A DNA stretch of 64,000 nucleotides from Callaeas wilsoni (lineage: Eukaryota; Chordata; Aves; Passeriformes; Callaeidae). The stretch spans positions 103,216 to 167,215 of the forward strand of contig VWPU01004169.1 in NCBI GenBank assembly GCA_013398955.1, in the 5' to 3' direction. The position numbers were made by a program, and so were the translations under genes. Below the pieces are notes generated by a model. It had not been told where the DNA came from, did not search any database, and saw nothing but the letters and a program-made list of their open reading frames with translations. Position 1 is the first letter of the stretch. Each line of letters begins with the position of its first letter. Below, one piece after another: positions 12,797 to 26,697 of this stretch.

Positions 12797-13507
12797 AACA
12801 AGGCAGCCCTGGTTGTGTGTATAGATTAAGGAAGGAGAGGCTGGAGAGCAGTGCTGCGCAAAGGGACCTGGAGGTCTTGCTCAATGGCAAGTTGAACACA
12901 ACTCAGCAGTGCCCTGGCAGCCAGGAGGGCCAACTGTGTCCTGGGGTGCATCAGGCACAGCATCACCAGCTGGGCAAGGGAGGGGATTGTCCCACTCTGC
13001 TCTGCACTGGGGCGGCTTCACCTCGACTGCTCTGAGAAGTTTTGGCAGCCCCAATATAAAAAAATACATCAAGCTATTAGAGAGTGTCCAAAGAGGGCCA
13101 CGAGGTTGGTGAAGGGTCTGAAGTGACTCAGGACACTTGGTTTGCTCAGCCTAAAGGAAACTGAGGGGAGACCTCATTGTGGTCTTCAACATCCTCACGA
13201 ATAGAAGCAGAGGGGCAGGCACTGATGTCATCACAAGACCAGTGAGGGGATTTGAGGAAATGGTATGAAGCTGAGTCAGGGGAGGTTTAAGCTGGATATC
13301 AGGAAACCACCCCAGAGGGTGGTTGGGCACTGGAACAGGCTCCCCAGGGAAGTGGTCACAGCACCAAGCCTGTCTGAGCTCGAGTGTTTGGACAATGCTC
13401 TCAGGCACATGGTGTGATTTTTGGGGCTGTCCTGTGCAGAATCGGGAGTTGGACTTCGGTAATCCTGATTGGTCCCTTCCAACTCAGCTTATTCTATGAG
13501 TCTGTGA
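12797..13507 (+). mobile_element. CR1 LINE, about 710-bp 3' fragment with pol remnant
   Basis: A plus-strand frame reads ERLESSAAQRDLEVLLNGKL then QQC, the CR1 pol region just downstream of the reverse-transcriptase core. It is followed, in shifting frames, by the equivalent of the YKKYIKLLESVQRG segment and by the 3' UTR (CACTGGAACAGGCTCCCC, GTTTGGACAATGCTCTCAGG). The 3' end is GGTCCCTTCCAACTCAG with a TTCTATGAGTCTGTGA tail. Frameshifts and truncation make it inactive. It is antisense to VEGFC and belongs to a different CR1 tail type from the copy at 11479. Confidence 0.92.
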
Positions 13508-15760
13508 AGTACTCAATATGAACAAAAGGAAAACAATTTCTGGAGCAGATATATAAAATTACTTTAAAAAAACCATCATTATTGCATATTAATTAGTTTC
13601 TGCTTAGTTTAATAAAGCCATTTGCTTGTAAAGATGGCTTCAATTCAAATGTACACTGTGGAAAAACAATTTGATCAGTAGAGGACTTTTGTTCTCTCCC
13701 CTCTTCCAATTTAGAAAGAAAAGGAGAAGGAAATACATATATCTGTACAAAATACACTACACTTAGTGTCCAGAGATAGGGAACAAAAAAAAAGAACAGA
13801 AAATATATATTGACTTTACAATATGCTTACAGTGGCATTTTGAGACACAGATCAATAAACGTTTCCTGTATGTCCATGTATATTTTAACTGCAGCAAAAT
13901 ACTTCATCTGTGAAAAAATGTTTAGAGGAACATTTGTTTAAGGAACTTGTGATTTAATTTTGTAGAACAGCCAAACGTCTTGTTGACATGAACATCAAAC
14001 GAAATCTTAAGTTCTGGATGATTACAAGAGTGTGTCCTGCACATAGGATAAGCTTTAGATTATTAAGGATAGTTAGAAAGAGTTTCTTAATTTTTAAGAG
14101 AGAAGAATAAATCTGCTTCTGTACAACAACAGAATAGTAATCTGGCAACATTTATGATTTTGTGCAAATTTTGGTAATTTCACAAAAATATACTGTCTCC
14201 GTCCGTATCTTTTATTCTTTGCTCTGTCTTAATTATGCATTGGCTTGTAGTGTAGGACACTGGATTTCTATTGCAAAACAATTTTGAGATTTAAACACCT
14301 CTTTAGAATATATGATGACACAAAGAAAGTAACATCAACAAAAATGTACTAGAGATCAGAGGAGCTCTCATGTTTCATTCTTCTTGTGCAAGTGCAGATT
14401 AATGAAGTTCAGAAACAAATATGGATATTAGCTGCAATTACTGTCACCAAGCTGGTTGTTCCCAAATGTTAAGTTCAAAGGGAGGGAAAAAAAAAAAGGT
14501 AATAGAACATTAACATAAGCTGCGTAAGAGAAATTCTATGACTTTTAGGACTGAATAAAGCTTTTTGACAAACATGAACAGTCAGTTGATTTTTCTAAAA
14601 TTAACAGAGTGCTCCTGATGAAATCGTGGACCAACTGCTTAACGTTTTACTGGTATTGCATTCTGGGATCTATATTCTACATTAAGAAGGAAGGAGGAAA
14701 TAGTGCCAAGAGTGTTTGCACAGGAATGAGCTCTCTCTATCCCATGCTTTCTATTTTCTTTGCATTTTCAAGTCAGTTAAGGGATTGGGGTTTGAACTTT
14801 CTTTTTTTTTTAAACCACCACCACTCCCTTCATAAGAATTTATCTCCACTCTTTGGTTGACTATTCTACTATTTTTTGTCATTTTTAGCTATTATCCGTG
14901 TTGTCCTGCATGAACATCTAAAAATGCTAAAAGGTATATTCTAAAGCAAGACACTGATTAAACCTTTGACTAGCCAAACTCCACAAGATGATAGGTGACA
15001 TTAAGCAAAATAACAACCTAAAAACACAAGAACGAATGAAGAATACAATAAAGATACACTTCTCCATTTCATTAATTTCACATTTTTCATGAGGAACAGG
15101 GGAAATGACAAATACGTATACACAGAGGCATAAAGCTTGATGACAGGTGCTCTCTTGATATTATTTATTTAACTTCAGAGCATTTTGTTCTATCAAAGTA
15201 TGTTTTTCACAATGTGGCTTTCCATTATATGGTATGTTCAGTTTTTCGTAAAATTGTGGCTTGAAAGGGAAAGGTCAGGATACCAAATAGGCTCTATATC
15301 CATTAACAAAGTCAAACATATAATAGATTTTCCATGCATTACATTACTTATCTTTCATGTGTCCCCAGTGTTTGCCTCTATTATTAATAACAAAGGTCAG
15401 AACACTTAATATTTGGCAGCATGCTTGACACATAATTGATGGTGCAATATGTTATAATGGTACTTTATGTATCTGCTCTGACTACAGTTGTCAGCTCATT
15501 TCATTTTCAAGGATTTTTTGGACAGTTCTTAATAGGAAAATTCTGTCTATAAACCCCTCCATTTTAAGATGCTTATATTCTGTATTTATTGATTGACTGA
15601 AATGTATTAAAATCAAGTATTTAAATCTGAATGTTGAAATGACTTTTAAGCAAATGGAAATATTGCAAGAGGAAAGTATTTATAAATGCTTCACTTGCAT
15701 AATAATATTGCAATTTTCATGTATTTCAATGCTAGTTTTTTTGGAAGCTGATGCCAGTTT

Positions 15761-15798
15761 AAAAAAAAAAACAAAAACAAAAACAAAAACAAAAAAAA
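15761..15798 (+). repeat. (CAAAAA)n microsatellite
   Basis: A run of A is followed by about four ACAAAA units and another A-run. Plain low-complexity sequence. Confidence 0.9.
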
Positions 15799-16828
15799 CC
15801 ACCCCAAAATATTTTAACTAAAAATTGTAGCTATAGTTAACAATTGAATTCAACTTCTATTCCCACTTCTATGGTCTTACTAGAAAAGCCCTGATTTCAA
15901 TGTCCCATGCGTCCATTTGTCACCAGCAAACTTGGATGACTTTTAGTTGCAAACTTTCAAGTTACCATTCAATACAGTAACAAAACAGTGCCTTACAGAA
16001 CCCAAACAGTAACAGTGAACATAAATTTTATTTCACATCGCTTCAAACAAGTAAAAAGACCACCACAGTTAATATGAACTAAATCAAAACATGAGAACAG
16101 CAGAGAGATTATAATTGGTCTCTGCTCCAAAGAGCTTACAAAGCACATCAGACAAACATAAAACGTAAGAACCAAAGTACAAAGTAAATAAATAAAACAA
16201 TATGAACTATATTATGCTTTAAGTGGCTTCTATTCACTATGGCATTTTAAATACTAAGACTAGCATCAGGGAAAGAAAACAAATAAATGAGAGGAGTGAG
16301 GGCAAGAAATAGGCAAGGAAAAGTGAGTGAGTTTGGGAAGAAATTCAAAAGAGAATTGCTAAGAAGGAAGTAAAAGACATTGGCTTTAAGGATAACCTTA
16401 AGACTACAGAAGTTTCACTTCTATATTATATATCACATCTTTTTTCTCGTTTGGACCATATTTTGAGAGGAAGATGCACAAACTGCTAGAAAATCATCCT
16501 AGGCGTATACTAACTAATATTGCTCCTCTTGTTTATAAGCACAAGTATTTAAGCTGAGGTAGTAGTCAACATAAAATTTCCATAAAATTTTAAGGAAAAT
16601 TCAATTTTATGCATGTCAGCATTTTTAGGGTAATATTTTATTTAGATATTCTTAGACAAAGTCAGAAAATATAGCTAAGTTTATAGATTTGCACAAAGGT
16701 ACTTACATTAAGTCCTTTAGTCAAATGTTTAGCTGCTATTGAGGTTCTGAAACATGATTCTTGGCTGGTACTTATCCTTCAAGTACCTGCATTCCTCAGT
16801 GGTTCTCAACCTTCACTAAAAAAATGCC

Positions 16829-16870
16829 AGTACTTTCATATATTCAGTGGGAATTACTTATGAAAGTACT
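16829..16870. repeat. Perfect 12-bp inverted repeat (hairpin)
   Basis: AGTACTTTCATA (16829-16840) and TATGAAAGTACT (16859-16870) are exact reverse complements around an 18-base spacer. At 42 bases it is too short for an ordinary pre-miRNA. Confidence 0.7.
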
Positions 16871-17519
16871 CTTTTTTTTAATCTCAGTTTGAATTCCCTG
16901 GGAAGCAGAGAGAAAAGAATAAAAACATTCTAGTTGCTTTCTAGAGCAACTCTGTAGTCTGCTGCTTGATTCCTTTAGAAACTCATTTTCAACAGACAGT
17001 TCTCACAGGTTTCTACAAACTTGGGCAACTAATACCATTCCTGACTATAACAGAGAGCAGTTTTGAGAAAGAGGATTAATGGCACCTTAGCTAGACTCTT
17101 TTTTTGGAAGCAATTTCAGAACTAGATTATAGTAACAGGAAAGGTTTTGTTCTCACACACTTCAGCCTGATCTTTAAAATCTGCATTGTTCCAAAGCAGC
17201 AGTCTTCAACGTGTGTTCCCAAATCCCTGTAGACTATTTCTAGGAGTATAGTAAATTGCAATTGAAAAATAAAATGCAAAAATCAAACCCATTATCAATA
17301 GACTTAATTCACTATTCAGGAGCTTTCACTAGATAAGCCCAAAAAAAGGTCAAAGGCTGCAAATATGTGGGATAACCATTTGCTAAGTGCAGCTGCATCT
17401 GGATTGTTTAATTGATTCAAAGGCTTGTACTGAAGCTTCCAGCTAGCATTACAGATAGATTTGGAATCAATAAGGATTTGGATTATTGCTGCTGAAAGGC
17501 TTACATCTGATTAAATCTT

Positions 17520-17885
17520 GGAGCCATCAGGCAGCGCAATCTGTACCAGATGAGATTTGTGTATTATTTTCTTGGTCATCAGCAGCTCCAGTGACCAGTC
17601 GTGACAAACGTGTGGCTCGTCGTGCACGACCAGATGCATGACGAGAAGAAAGGGGAAACCTTTTGTGAGTAAAAAACATTTGTAAAGTGAAAACAAAGGA
17701 CAACACTGCGATGATTGCTGGGATACCAAGGTGACTGACGGGCACAGAACCCTGCCAGAAAGGAGACAGCTAACAGAAGGAGAATGCCAGTGCCCTCTGC
17801 AACGCAGCCACTGCAGCCAGCAAGGTTCTGGTGCTGACTGCGTGCGCTCCGTCTGTGAGACATCTGGGTTGCTGTCATATGGCAG
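17520..17885 (-). other. CpG-enriched anonymous segment with long minus-strand frames
   Basis: This block carries more than a dozen CpGs (for example around GCTCGTCGTGCACGACC) in an intron that is otherwise CpG-poor. Three overlapping minus-strand frames of 72-130 codons cross it. One (17745-17527) reads LGIPAIIAVLSFVFTLQMFF followed by a basic RHASGRARRATRLSR stretch, which looks like a membrane segment plus cytosolic tail. I do not recognise the protein and see no poly(A) end. It could be a retrocopy fragment, a young unlisted repeat, or a small regulatory CpG cluster. Confidence 0.35.
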
Positions 17886-20186
17886 TTCTGTAGAATTTGA
17901 CACATTATAAAAACAGTATGTCCATTTTGAATACTTTTAAGCAACTTTCAGCTAACATTGATGAAAGCAAACCACACAATTCTGAAAAGAAAAACTTGCA
18001 CTCCTACTAGAAATCCTCCTCATGATAAGATCTTACTCTCTTAGAAAAAGATAAAATGCCAGTTAAAGCTTTTTTTAATATGGTCTGAATATTGCTGTTT
18101 TTTCAAAATACCCTGCAACCTCTTGTTTTCCTTTCAGCAGTCATGTGTATCCCATCAAAATCAGTAAAAAGAATAAACTATCAGGCCTTTCAAAGAAGGT
18201 TGCTTATTCTCAGTCTGTGCTTAGCTTCCACTGGCATCACTTTTATTAACAACTGCCATTAGCTTTGTCAAAAAAATCAAATATAGAATCTTTTTTTGAA
18301 GAGAATTATTAACATAGAAGCATTGCAATGAGCTGTCACCACTTGAGCAACTGTAACACGGGCAGTGGGAATTAAAAACTTGCTCAGTATCCAGTTGAGA
18401 GCTACTAAGTGAGGAGGTATGGGGCAGCCCTTTCATTTTAATTTGAATGCCAGCACATTCTGAGATACTGCTTGAGCACAGTACCTGTGCTACAGGAATA
18501 CATCCCAGACGCTAATCAGTCAGTGAGTAGGAGTTCTGGCTAGGTATCAAGTGAGTGGCTTCAAGAAGGCAGTAGATAGTTTTAACATCATGTCTTCTAT
18601 TCTATAGGTCAATCGTTCATAAAAAAAGGTTTCACTAAGAGCAGGAATAATAAATTTGTAAGAACATTTCTGAGTTATGCTGGACACACAGGTTCTCACT
18701 GTGAAGAGACTATTTAGCTCTCAATTCAAAAACTTTTGTTTATTCTTGAATTTTTGAAAATGCAGTCCTTTATAGGCAAGATTTCATGAACACATCATGC
18801 CTTATCATTGTTGAATAAGTTCTCTCACTACTAAGGAACTTCCCTGTTCACCAAGTTTTTAAAATCAGTATTTGAAGCACTGAGCAAATATAATTAATCC
18901 ACGGTCTAAATATTTAGCAACAGGTCATCGAAATTTCTTGAATTAATTATCCTTTTAAAATGGTTCATAAAACAAATAATTTCACAGGCTATGAAACTAG
19001 ATCATTGAATTTCAAAGAAAAACCTGAACTTTATTCCTAAACAAATGTCTTAATCTGAAAGGACATGATTTCTGTTTTGTTAAACAAATCTTGCACAGTT
19101 TATAGATCTGTACAGAAATATTAATTACAAGACCACCTACTTTGTCACTGTTTCAAAAAATATTCCAGCCATAAACACAACACACTACTTAAAATTCAAC
19201 AAAAAACTAAAGAATAATGAACAAGTTATAACACAGCAATTCTAGTAGCAAAATTTTAGTTTTAAATTATGACAAACAAGTTTTGTATATATGAAAGTGG
19301 AAACACATTAAGGTACTCAGAAACCTGTGCACTTTATTAAATTTTAGAGTGTCTAAGTATATGTCATTAAAATTATATTATTATTGGTTTATGCTATTTA
19401 GCATCATTTTTTTTCAGTTCATTTGACTCAAGTCTATTTAATAAGCCATAGTAACACACCAGACTAACAGACAGGTTTTGGAAACCAAGATATTAAATGG
19501 TGAGATTTCACTAATAAAAAAAAGTACCAGAAGAAGCTTTTATTTTTGTTATCAAGCTATAACTTAAACATTTTAAGTAAAGGATCTTTGCTAATCCAGG
19601 CAAAAGAAAGAGATCGTCTGAATTTTTTTAGCCTGAGTAGGTATACAATTCAGAGGACCTGCTACCCACAATCAGCTTGTACCTAACCTGGTAATTTGTG
19701 TTGGAAATTTGTTCTCTTCTGAAATCTGTGTGAAACATATTTTGGACCACAATTTGACACCTGTTACAGATAAGTTACACAAAGACAAACCAATTTGTTT
19801 AGCCATTGAGCCTGTAATACTTTTTTTTCCCTTTTTGCTTTCCCTGATTGGCTAACTTCATTGCAAACTACAGTATAAAAATCAGTAGTTCTGTGGAGCT
19901 GCCACATCTGTTCTGAACAATGGGGAGGAAAAAATAAAAAAAAAACCCAACAAGGGTCTTTGATCACAAAAAGAGAAATAATGCTTGTGTATCACTTAAG
20001 GAGAAAGCTTATTCTACCATGTAAAACCTGACAGGTATTAAGAGATTTGCCAGCAAGGCATGAGAGATAGGGAAAGGCAAGTGAAACCTTGAGAATGGCA
20101 AATCCAAGAACTAAACTGAGACTTGGTCACAATTCCCTTTCATGCAACTAAATCAGGAGAAATGTATGTTGCCCATTATTTTTGGC

Positions 20187-20714
20187 TTAAATTACTCTGA
20201 ATAGTGTATTGTACAGCAATGTTACTTTAAAAGGATCAGGGAACATCAGCAGTATTAAAATAGATCCTAATTTACACTGACAGGACATAGAGTAATCCAG
20301 TGCTGGACACAGTGTGCTATCAGAAGAGTTTTTGAATGAGGCTTGACTGCAGAATGAAGTTACTGCAAGAGCTATGCCCTGAGGTATCAACTTCCATTGA
20401 ATGGCAAGAAAACACATAACTCCTGACGGAAGATACAACATTGCATCTTGAAATCCACGATAACTGCCATTAGTTGAAACTTGTCCTATACCACCTTGCT
20501 GAGCTGCCTGCATCCTTATCCAGGCCCAGAAATTAATGAAAAATACAACAGTTTTATAAGGATTACATATATTAAAAAGAGGCATACAGAGAATGAGAGA
20601 AAGGGACAAAGAAGCTCTAGTTATTCCAAATCTGTGGAAAGATGTAAGGAAGATGATTAGAATTAAGCTAAGCATAGGCATAAACCTTACTGTTATACTG
20701 AAATATTTACTCAT
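20187..20714 (-). other. Unassigned 175-codon open frame
   Basis: This ATG-initiated frame is longer than expected for DNA this AT-rich. The product would be strongly hydrophobic (MLSLILIIFL, SLSLILCMPLF, LGSILILLMF), which is what a T-rich strand gives by chance. I recognise no domain, and there are no convincing splice or poly(A) signals. I list it only because of its length; most likely it is not a gene. Confidence 0.15.
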
Positions 20715-22261
20715 GTTAAGCTTTTTATCCGCTCTTAGAAGTAAAAAATGTTTTTAATTTAAAAAAATGGGTTTGTATCATTGCATTTCATAGTCACTTG
20801 GTCACAGAGTCTTGAACAGCAGAACTTTAGGTGAAGAAACCCAGTCAAGTTTGTGACATAAAAACAGGAATGGGAGAAGAGATAAGGGAGTAAAAGCGGG
20901 TTAGTACTATGACTATGGAACCCCCAATCTCCAACCTGGAGCACCCTGAGATTTTATTCTTCAGTAGTAAAGGTACACATCTTGAGATGACAGATTCTAA
21001 CACAAAAAGTAGGAAAAAAACCAACAAAAGGCTCTCGACTTTCTAAAAAAAAATAGATCCTATCATTTTCATCATCTTCAAAATCAAAGGTTCTAGAGGT
21101 TTTCTTAGATTTTAGCAGGAGAAGGTGTCGAAGCAGGAGAACTTATGCAGAGACAAATTTCAAATTCTCCAGCACTACTGGCAACCTTTCAGAAAGTGCT
21201 TTTTCAAGCATATGAAACCACTTCCTAAAGACAATCTGGAGAGATTACTTACAATAGTTTTCATATAAAACCATGATGGAGTTATGTGCACACAAAAATA
21301 ATGCAGCAGAAGGACTCCTTTGACTTTTTCCCCCAGTAGCTTATTGCACGTACCACAAAGCACACACATGTCTTTACAGGATTGCAGTCCTGGACACTGG
21401 AATTTTGGACACACACTTAGTAATTCCAAGAGCCCATTGTAGTCACTGAGGTCACCATTTACAGGACCAGACCACGAAACAACTTCTGTTTGTTCTTGCA
21501 TGTTTCTAACATTTCTTTTACTGAGAACTGCAATTTCCTCAATGCTTTAACAGCAGCTCTTTTCAAACAAAGTAGATTCAGACACAAGGAACACATCTCA
21601 TTAGAGTAACTGGCAGAGAGAGTGACATTTCTGGTATGCTGAATTAAATTTTGCTTCAAAAGAAAGTGTTTTGTTTATTTTCAAATTTATTTGAACTAGG
21701 ATGGCAAAAGAAGGAAAAACGTAAATGGATGAATTTTAAGGACATGTTGTTTCATACTGAAATAGTTCTAAAATAATTGAGAGAGCAATTATTAATTTAG
21801 CTTTATAAACGTGTATGGCAGATGCTATGACATATTTTTATTAATTTAACTAGAGGCTATTTCTGACACCTAACACAATAATCTCCCATGCTCTCTAACA
21901 TTTAAGAAAAGTCAAATAGCTGCCACTCTCAATTACAAGTGGCAAAACTTGAGCAGTATCTATTAAATTCCTGCTTTTCCTGAGAATGAAAGGAACAAAG
22001 AACACAGAATTTTCTGTTTCAAAAGACTAAGATTATAAAAGTGTTGCCTTAATACGTCTCTTTGCAATTATTTGCATTTGTCATTTGGATCCATTAGAAC
22101 TTAAACTATGGCATAATTGTATTTCTTTTTTGAGATGTCATTAAAATTGACTGTGCCTTTAAACAAATGTGCCCAGATGCTCTGGGTACAGCTAATCACG
22201 GGCACAAAGGCCCAGTCAAGGTCAGGCTGCAACTTTGTCTCTAATTGCCTGGTTATACATT

Positions 22262-22331
22262 CCTTGTTCACGCAAATCTTCTACCGACTTCAATGGGATT
22301 TTTGTTTAGTGAGGATTACAGGATTCAGCCT
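22262..22331 (+). repeat. Possible ancient interspersed repeat fragment
   Basis: The words ACCGACTTCAATGGGATT and GAGGATTACAGGATTCAGCC resemble an old, widely dispersed amniote repeat motif (ACTTCAATGGGA followed by a GGATT tail). The match is from memory of the motif, and the family name is not certain. Confidence 0.35.
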
Positions 22332-25300
22332 CCTAACTTAACTACTGCATCTATACATCACTGTGTGTAATATGTTTCAGTCCCTACTGTTACAGTATCT
22401 GTATTTTACTAGCCCTAAATATGTTGAGCTTGCTTTTTAAGACTTTTACCATCTCAAAGCCTTAAAACCCAGTTTCCTTTTTTTTAATCCTTTTTTTTTG
22501 GCTCTTCCATGGTCAACACTACTGGACTTTTAAAAAATAGTTACCTGGAAGCCCATGTTTGTCTTTCTACTGCTGCTATACTTTCAATTTCAAACATGCT
22601 AATTTCCTTTCTAAACCTATTGACCTAACTACTATATCAGCCATTCTGCTAAAACACAAAGACAGTACGTTTCCTACTCCAAAGCCTTTCTCTTAAATTA
22701 TTGGTTACATTTCAGGTCCTTATTAAAGCAATCTGGTGATTTTTACATGATCTTACCAATGCCCATAATAGCTTTTGTTGACTTCTCTAAACATTTTTGC
22801 TTGCCACAGCATGTTTGTACGATTAATTCTCAATTCCATTTTTTTTCACATGTTTACATCAGGTTGCCTGCAGTCTTCCTAGTTTACCCCACAACATATG
22901 TTCATGAAACATTTCCTCATCATTATGCGAACACTACAACCTAGACGAAGCGCATGCTATCATTTTTTATCGGACCAGCTGTACGACTCAAAGACAAGGG
23001 TGTTTCTGTGTTGTCAGTTCAGGCCTGTTGGTCTCTTCCTCATCCAAACCGAACACATGAGGAAACCCAGACACAGCTGACAAGACAGTTCACTCAAGTG
23101 CCTGATTCTAACAGCACAAAACAAAACACCACGAGCTTGTCCCCAGCACATCCCAGCTGCTCTAGCAACAAAAAATCCCCTTTTGTCACCTCCCAGGGAA
23201 CGCAGCAGGCACCTGCAGTATCACACTACACAAACACCTTTCCAAGGGGCTGAAACATATACTTTGACAACTGAAAACCCAAAATATACTGAAGGATCCC
23301 AATAAAACCAAATTCCTCTGAACTGATGGACCCTCCAAAGCAACAAAACCAGTAATTATGCCTCAGAGACATTAAAAAGGAGCTGAAGGTACTGACAAAA
23401 TGCTCGGTCAACTGTGTGTGCTCATCCCGCTCTGGGCAGCATTGACATTGGGTGGACCCATAACCAAAGTGCCTGAGAGCTCGAGTTTGCTCTCCACTAC
23501 AATCCACAAAGCCCACCTAGATGAAGCCTTTCCTTCCTTAAGAAATGCCATAAACATGAGATACATTTGGTGCAACCCTTGTCAAAATCTTGAATAACTC
23601 CTAACACCTCCCAAAGTAAAGCCTGGCACATGGACTCCCCAGAAAGTGAAAACAGATCAGTGAAACTACAGGACAGTACATATGATTTACAACTCAGTAA
23701 CTCTCCACGCAAGTCATACCACAAGGATCCAAGCAGCTGCAGGGGGCTAGAGTTCAGTCTAATCAACTTTATTGATTCATATTAAATCCTTGTTGCACTT
23801 CTGTATTTACCAGATAAATTTTTAGGAAATGGGCTTTTCTCCACACTCCCTCCTCACACAAGGTCTTTGTGGAAAGGTAGCTACCTCAAGCTCTCTGACC
23901 CCTGCATACTAAACTGTCTGCTGGATTAATCAGAAAAGCATTAATGCTGGAAGACTTTATACATCACAAACTTAGCCTCTGCTATTGCAAACATTTCAAG
24001 CAAAATACCAAAAATAACCCAAACAAAGCTGTCCAGGTAGAAAGCCAAGCACTTACATAAGAAACCATTACTTGACTGTCACACACCCCCTGAACTCCCT
24101 CACACTATCTATACTCATGTTCTCAGTGATATCTTCTCCATTTTTGTAGCACAATACTTTTGATAAAGATGTAGAAAAATAAAATCTTATGTTAGAGAAA
24201 TACATACCTCCTTAATGCATTGTCAAGAAAAATTCAACTTTTTTTTTTCTGTTGATTAGAAAGACACACTGGTGAGCACTCAGTATTTTTATTATGTTAA
24301 ACATTTAGATTTTTAAACCTATAGACTTTGTTTCTACCCAGGCCCATGGTCTTTAGCTCATGCAGGTCTTTGGGTAACTTCAAATATTTCTGTTAGTCTC
24401 AATTCTAAATAGTAATTTCTGACTTGTGAGCAATATGTCAACTGTGAGCCACAGACTGAGAAACTGTGAGTTCACTGACTGATTTTTGTCTTATGAGAGG
24501 CCAATACTCTAACATGTTTTTAATAGCATTTTACTGTAATTTGAACAAAATTTCTTGAGCAGTAGATAAATGATGAAGAATTGCTTACATGAGGATCAGA
24601 AGCATAAACTAAAGTGACACTGGGTAAAGCATATTTACTTAGTTAAAAAGTCTCCAGTGAGTTGCAAGCAGCAGCAAATACATGCTCAAGGTTTGCAGTT
24701 TCTGTGACATCACTATGTGAGTGATAAGAATACTATTTAATGGGGTCCACTTTCAAGGTTACCTTATGTTCCAATAGAGTTTGAAACAGTCACAGCCACA
24801 TGACATATGAACTGGTATTTTTCATGCTTGAAAGGCACACGCTAGTAAGAAGATTTTATCAGCTATTTACTTTAAATGCAAAAGAGCGCTTAACTCCCAC
24901 TGACAAAAAAGGGATGCAAACTCGGTAAGTTTAGGACACTGCTACAGTCAGCAGGTGCTAGACCCGTATGCAGAAACAGTGGTTAACTTCTGGGGCTCGA
25001 GCACCAGTATGGATCACTATGTGCTTGTGGGCTTTGCGTAAGGACCTCTCAGTCTTCTTCAGTATCATGGTACTCTGTCCCATCAAATAAGGGAGGCTGG
25101 GTAACAGAACCAGCAGATTGATGCAGTTCAAAGTCTAGACTGCTGTAATTTTAATGAAAGATGTGTTATCTCACTGTCCTCTCTGTAAGCAACAGGAAGC
25201 ACACACATGGAGAGTATGAATTAGAACTGGACAATCCAAGTTCTGAAAAGTAACTAGCCCTGCCAGTAAGTGCATGTTTTTAAACTGAACTCAAAACCAT

Positions 25301-26697
25301 GTCTTTTCTGTGAATTGAAAATCTTGTGTGTCTTATTTTGACCTCCTTTCAGTAAAGCCTGCACTAAGCCATGGCACTTTGCAGCCTGCACTCAGAACAG
25401 AAAATAATTCTCTGAAGTGTCCAGATACATACTTTCTATTCTCAGTCTTTTTCAGATTTTCAACAATTACTCAGCATTTAAGGACGGATCCCTGTTCTCC
25501 GCAACCACATGTGGCTGACTTCTTGAGCTCAACACCAACACTTCCTCAGAGCGTTTCTTACATGAGTTGCCTAGAACTCCTCACCAGAATCTTTAAGACC
25601 AAATGACACGTGCCTTAAAGTCTCCCAGCTCTGACCGTCAAAGCTATTTGTGCTTACTGAGTCTGCCCACAGATAGACTCCAGTGCTGCCAAAATCAGCA
25701 CCCTTCTTAGGCCTAAACACACTTGCAGGTAGTTTTGAAGACCACATGGACATTCCCTATATGAACAGCAACATTTCATGATACTCTCCCTGGACAAAAT
25801 TAGTACAAAAGTCTCATAGTAATCACATTAGCACAAAATCACATAGGAACTGCAGGAAATACATGGGAAAGGGAGCAATACTCGAAGTCTTCAGGTCCTA
25901 GAGCTTTTCCCAGTGTCATTACAAAAAACCACACACGCTAAAGCCCCATAACAATTCATTGAGATGGCCACGTCAGGCAAACATCACTAGCTGGCAGAAT
26001 TATACCTATTTGTAGTACCTCCGAATTTAAAGCCACAGAACTTCTCGGAAAAAGAAAGAGAAAGTGGTCTTTAACTGACTATACAAATATTCCTGGCAAA
26101 AGGCCTTGCATCTGCTGATAAAAGGTAAGAGTTACACTTGGTATCATATCCTGAATCAGAAGGTATAGTATATCAAAAGGATGTTGATCTGCCATTATAT
26201 TTAAAGTGACTGCCTCAGGATTTACACTTCAGAAAGCGTGAGCTATTCTAGATTGAAACAGATGTCAGAAAATGCATTGTCAGACAGAAAATATGGCACA
26301 TTAAAAAAATAGCTTGCTTATGATTTTTTTTCAAAGAAAAATTAAATAGACAAGGCAGTCTAGTCAAATCCAGCAATGATATAAATGGCATAAATGAATA
26401 TATAGTTATGTATGTGCTCTTTCATGACTTCAGATTTATCACAGGTATATCAGTGAGTCCCACTTTCATGATTTCAGATATATTAGTGGGTCACATGGTA
26501 GTATTTTTTGATAAGTACGGGAAGAGTTAAAAAAACTTGGGAAGATAATTTTCATTTAAAAATCTCCCAAACACAGATTAATGAGCCTGGTTGGGAGGGG
26601 AGAGTATGTGTGTTTTTGTTTTGGGGGGCTTCTTTCTTTTTTTCTTGTTTTGTTTGCTTGCTTATGGCCGACTAGTACTGGTTACTTTCTAATCCTG

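Larger units (their letters stand above)
13508..17519. other. Intron 1, AT-rich anonymous stretch
   Basis: No recognised repeats apart from a (CAAAAA)n tract at 15761-15798. A short perfect inverted repeat lies at 16829-16870. No coding segment is supported. Confidence 0.6.
17890..26697. other. Intron 1, AT-rich anonymous stretch
   Basis: No recognised full repeats. It includes a 175-codon minus-strand open frame (20714-20187), a possible ancient repeat near 22262-22331, and a somewhat GC-richer patch at 24900-25750 that I could not assign. Confidence 0.5.
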
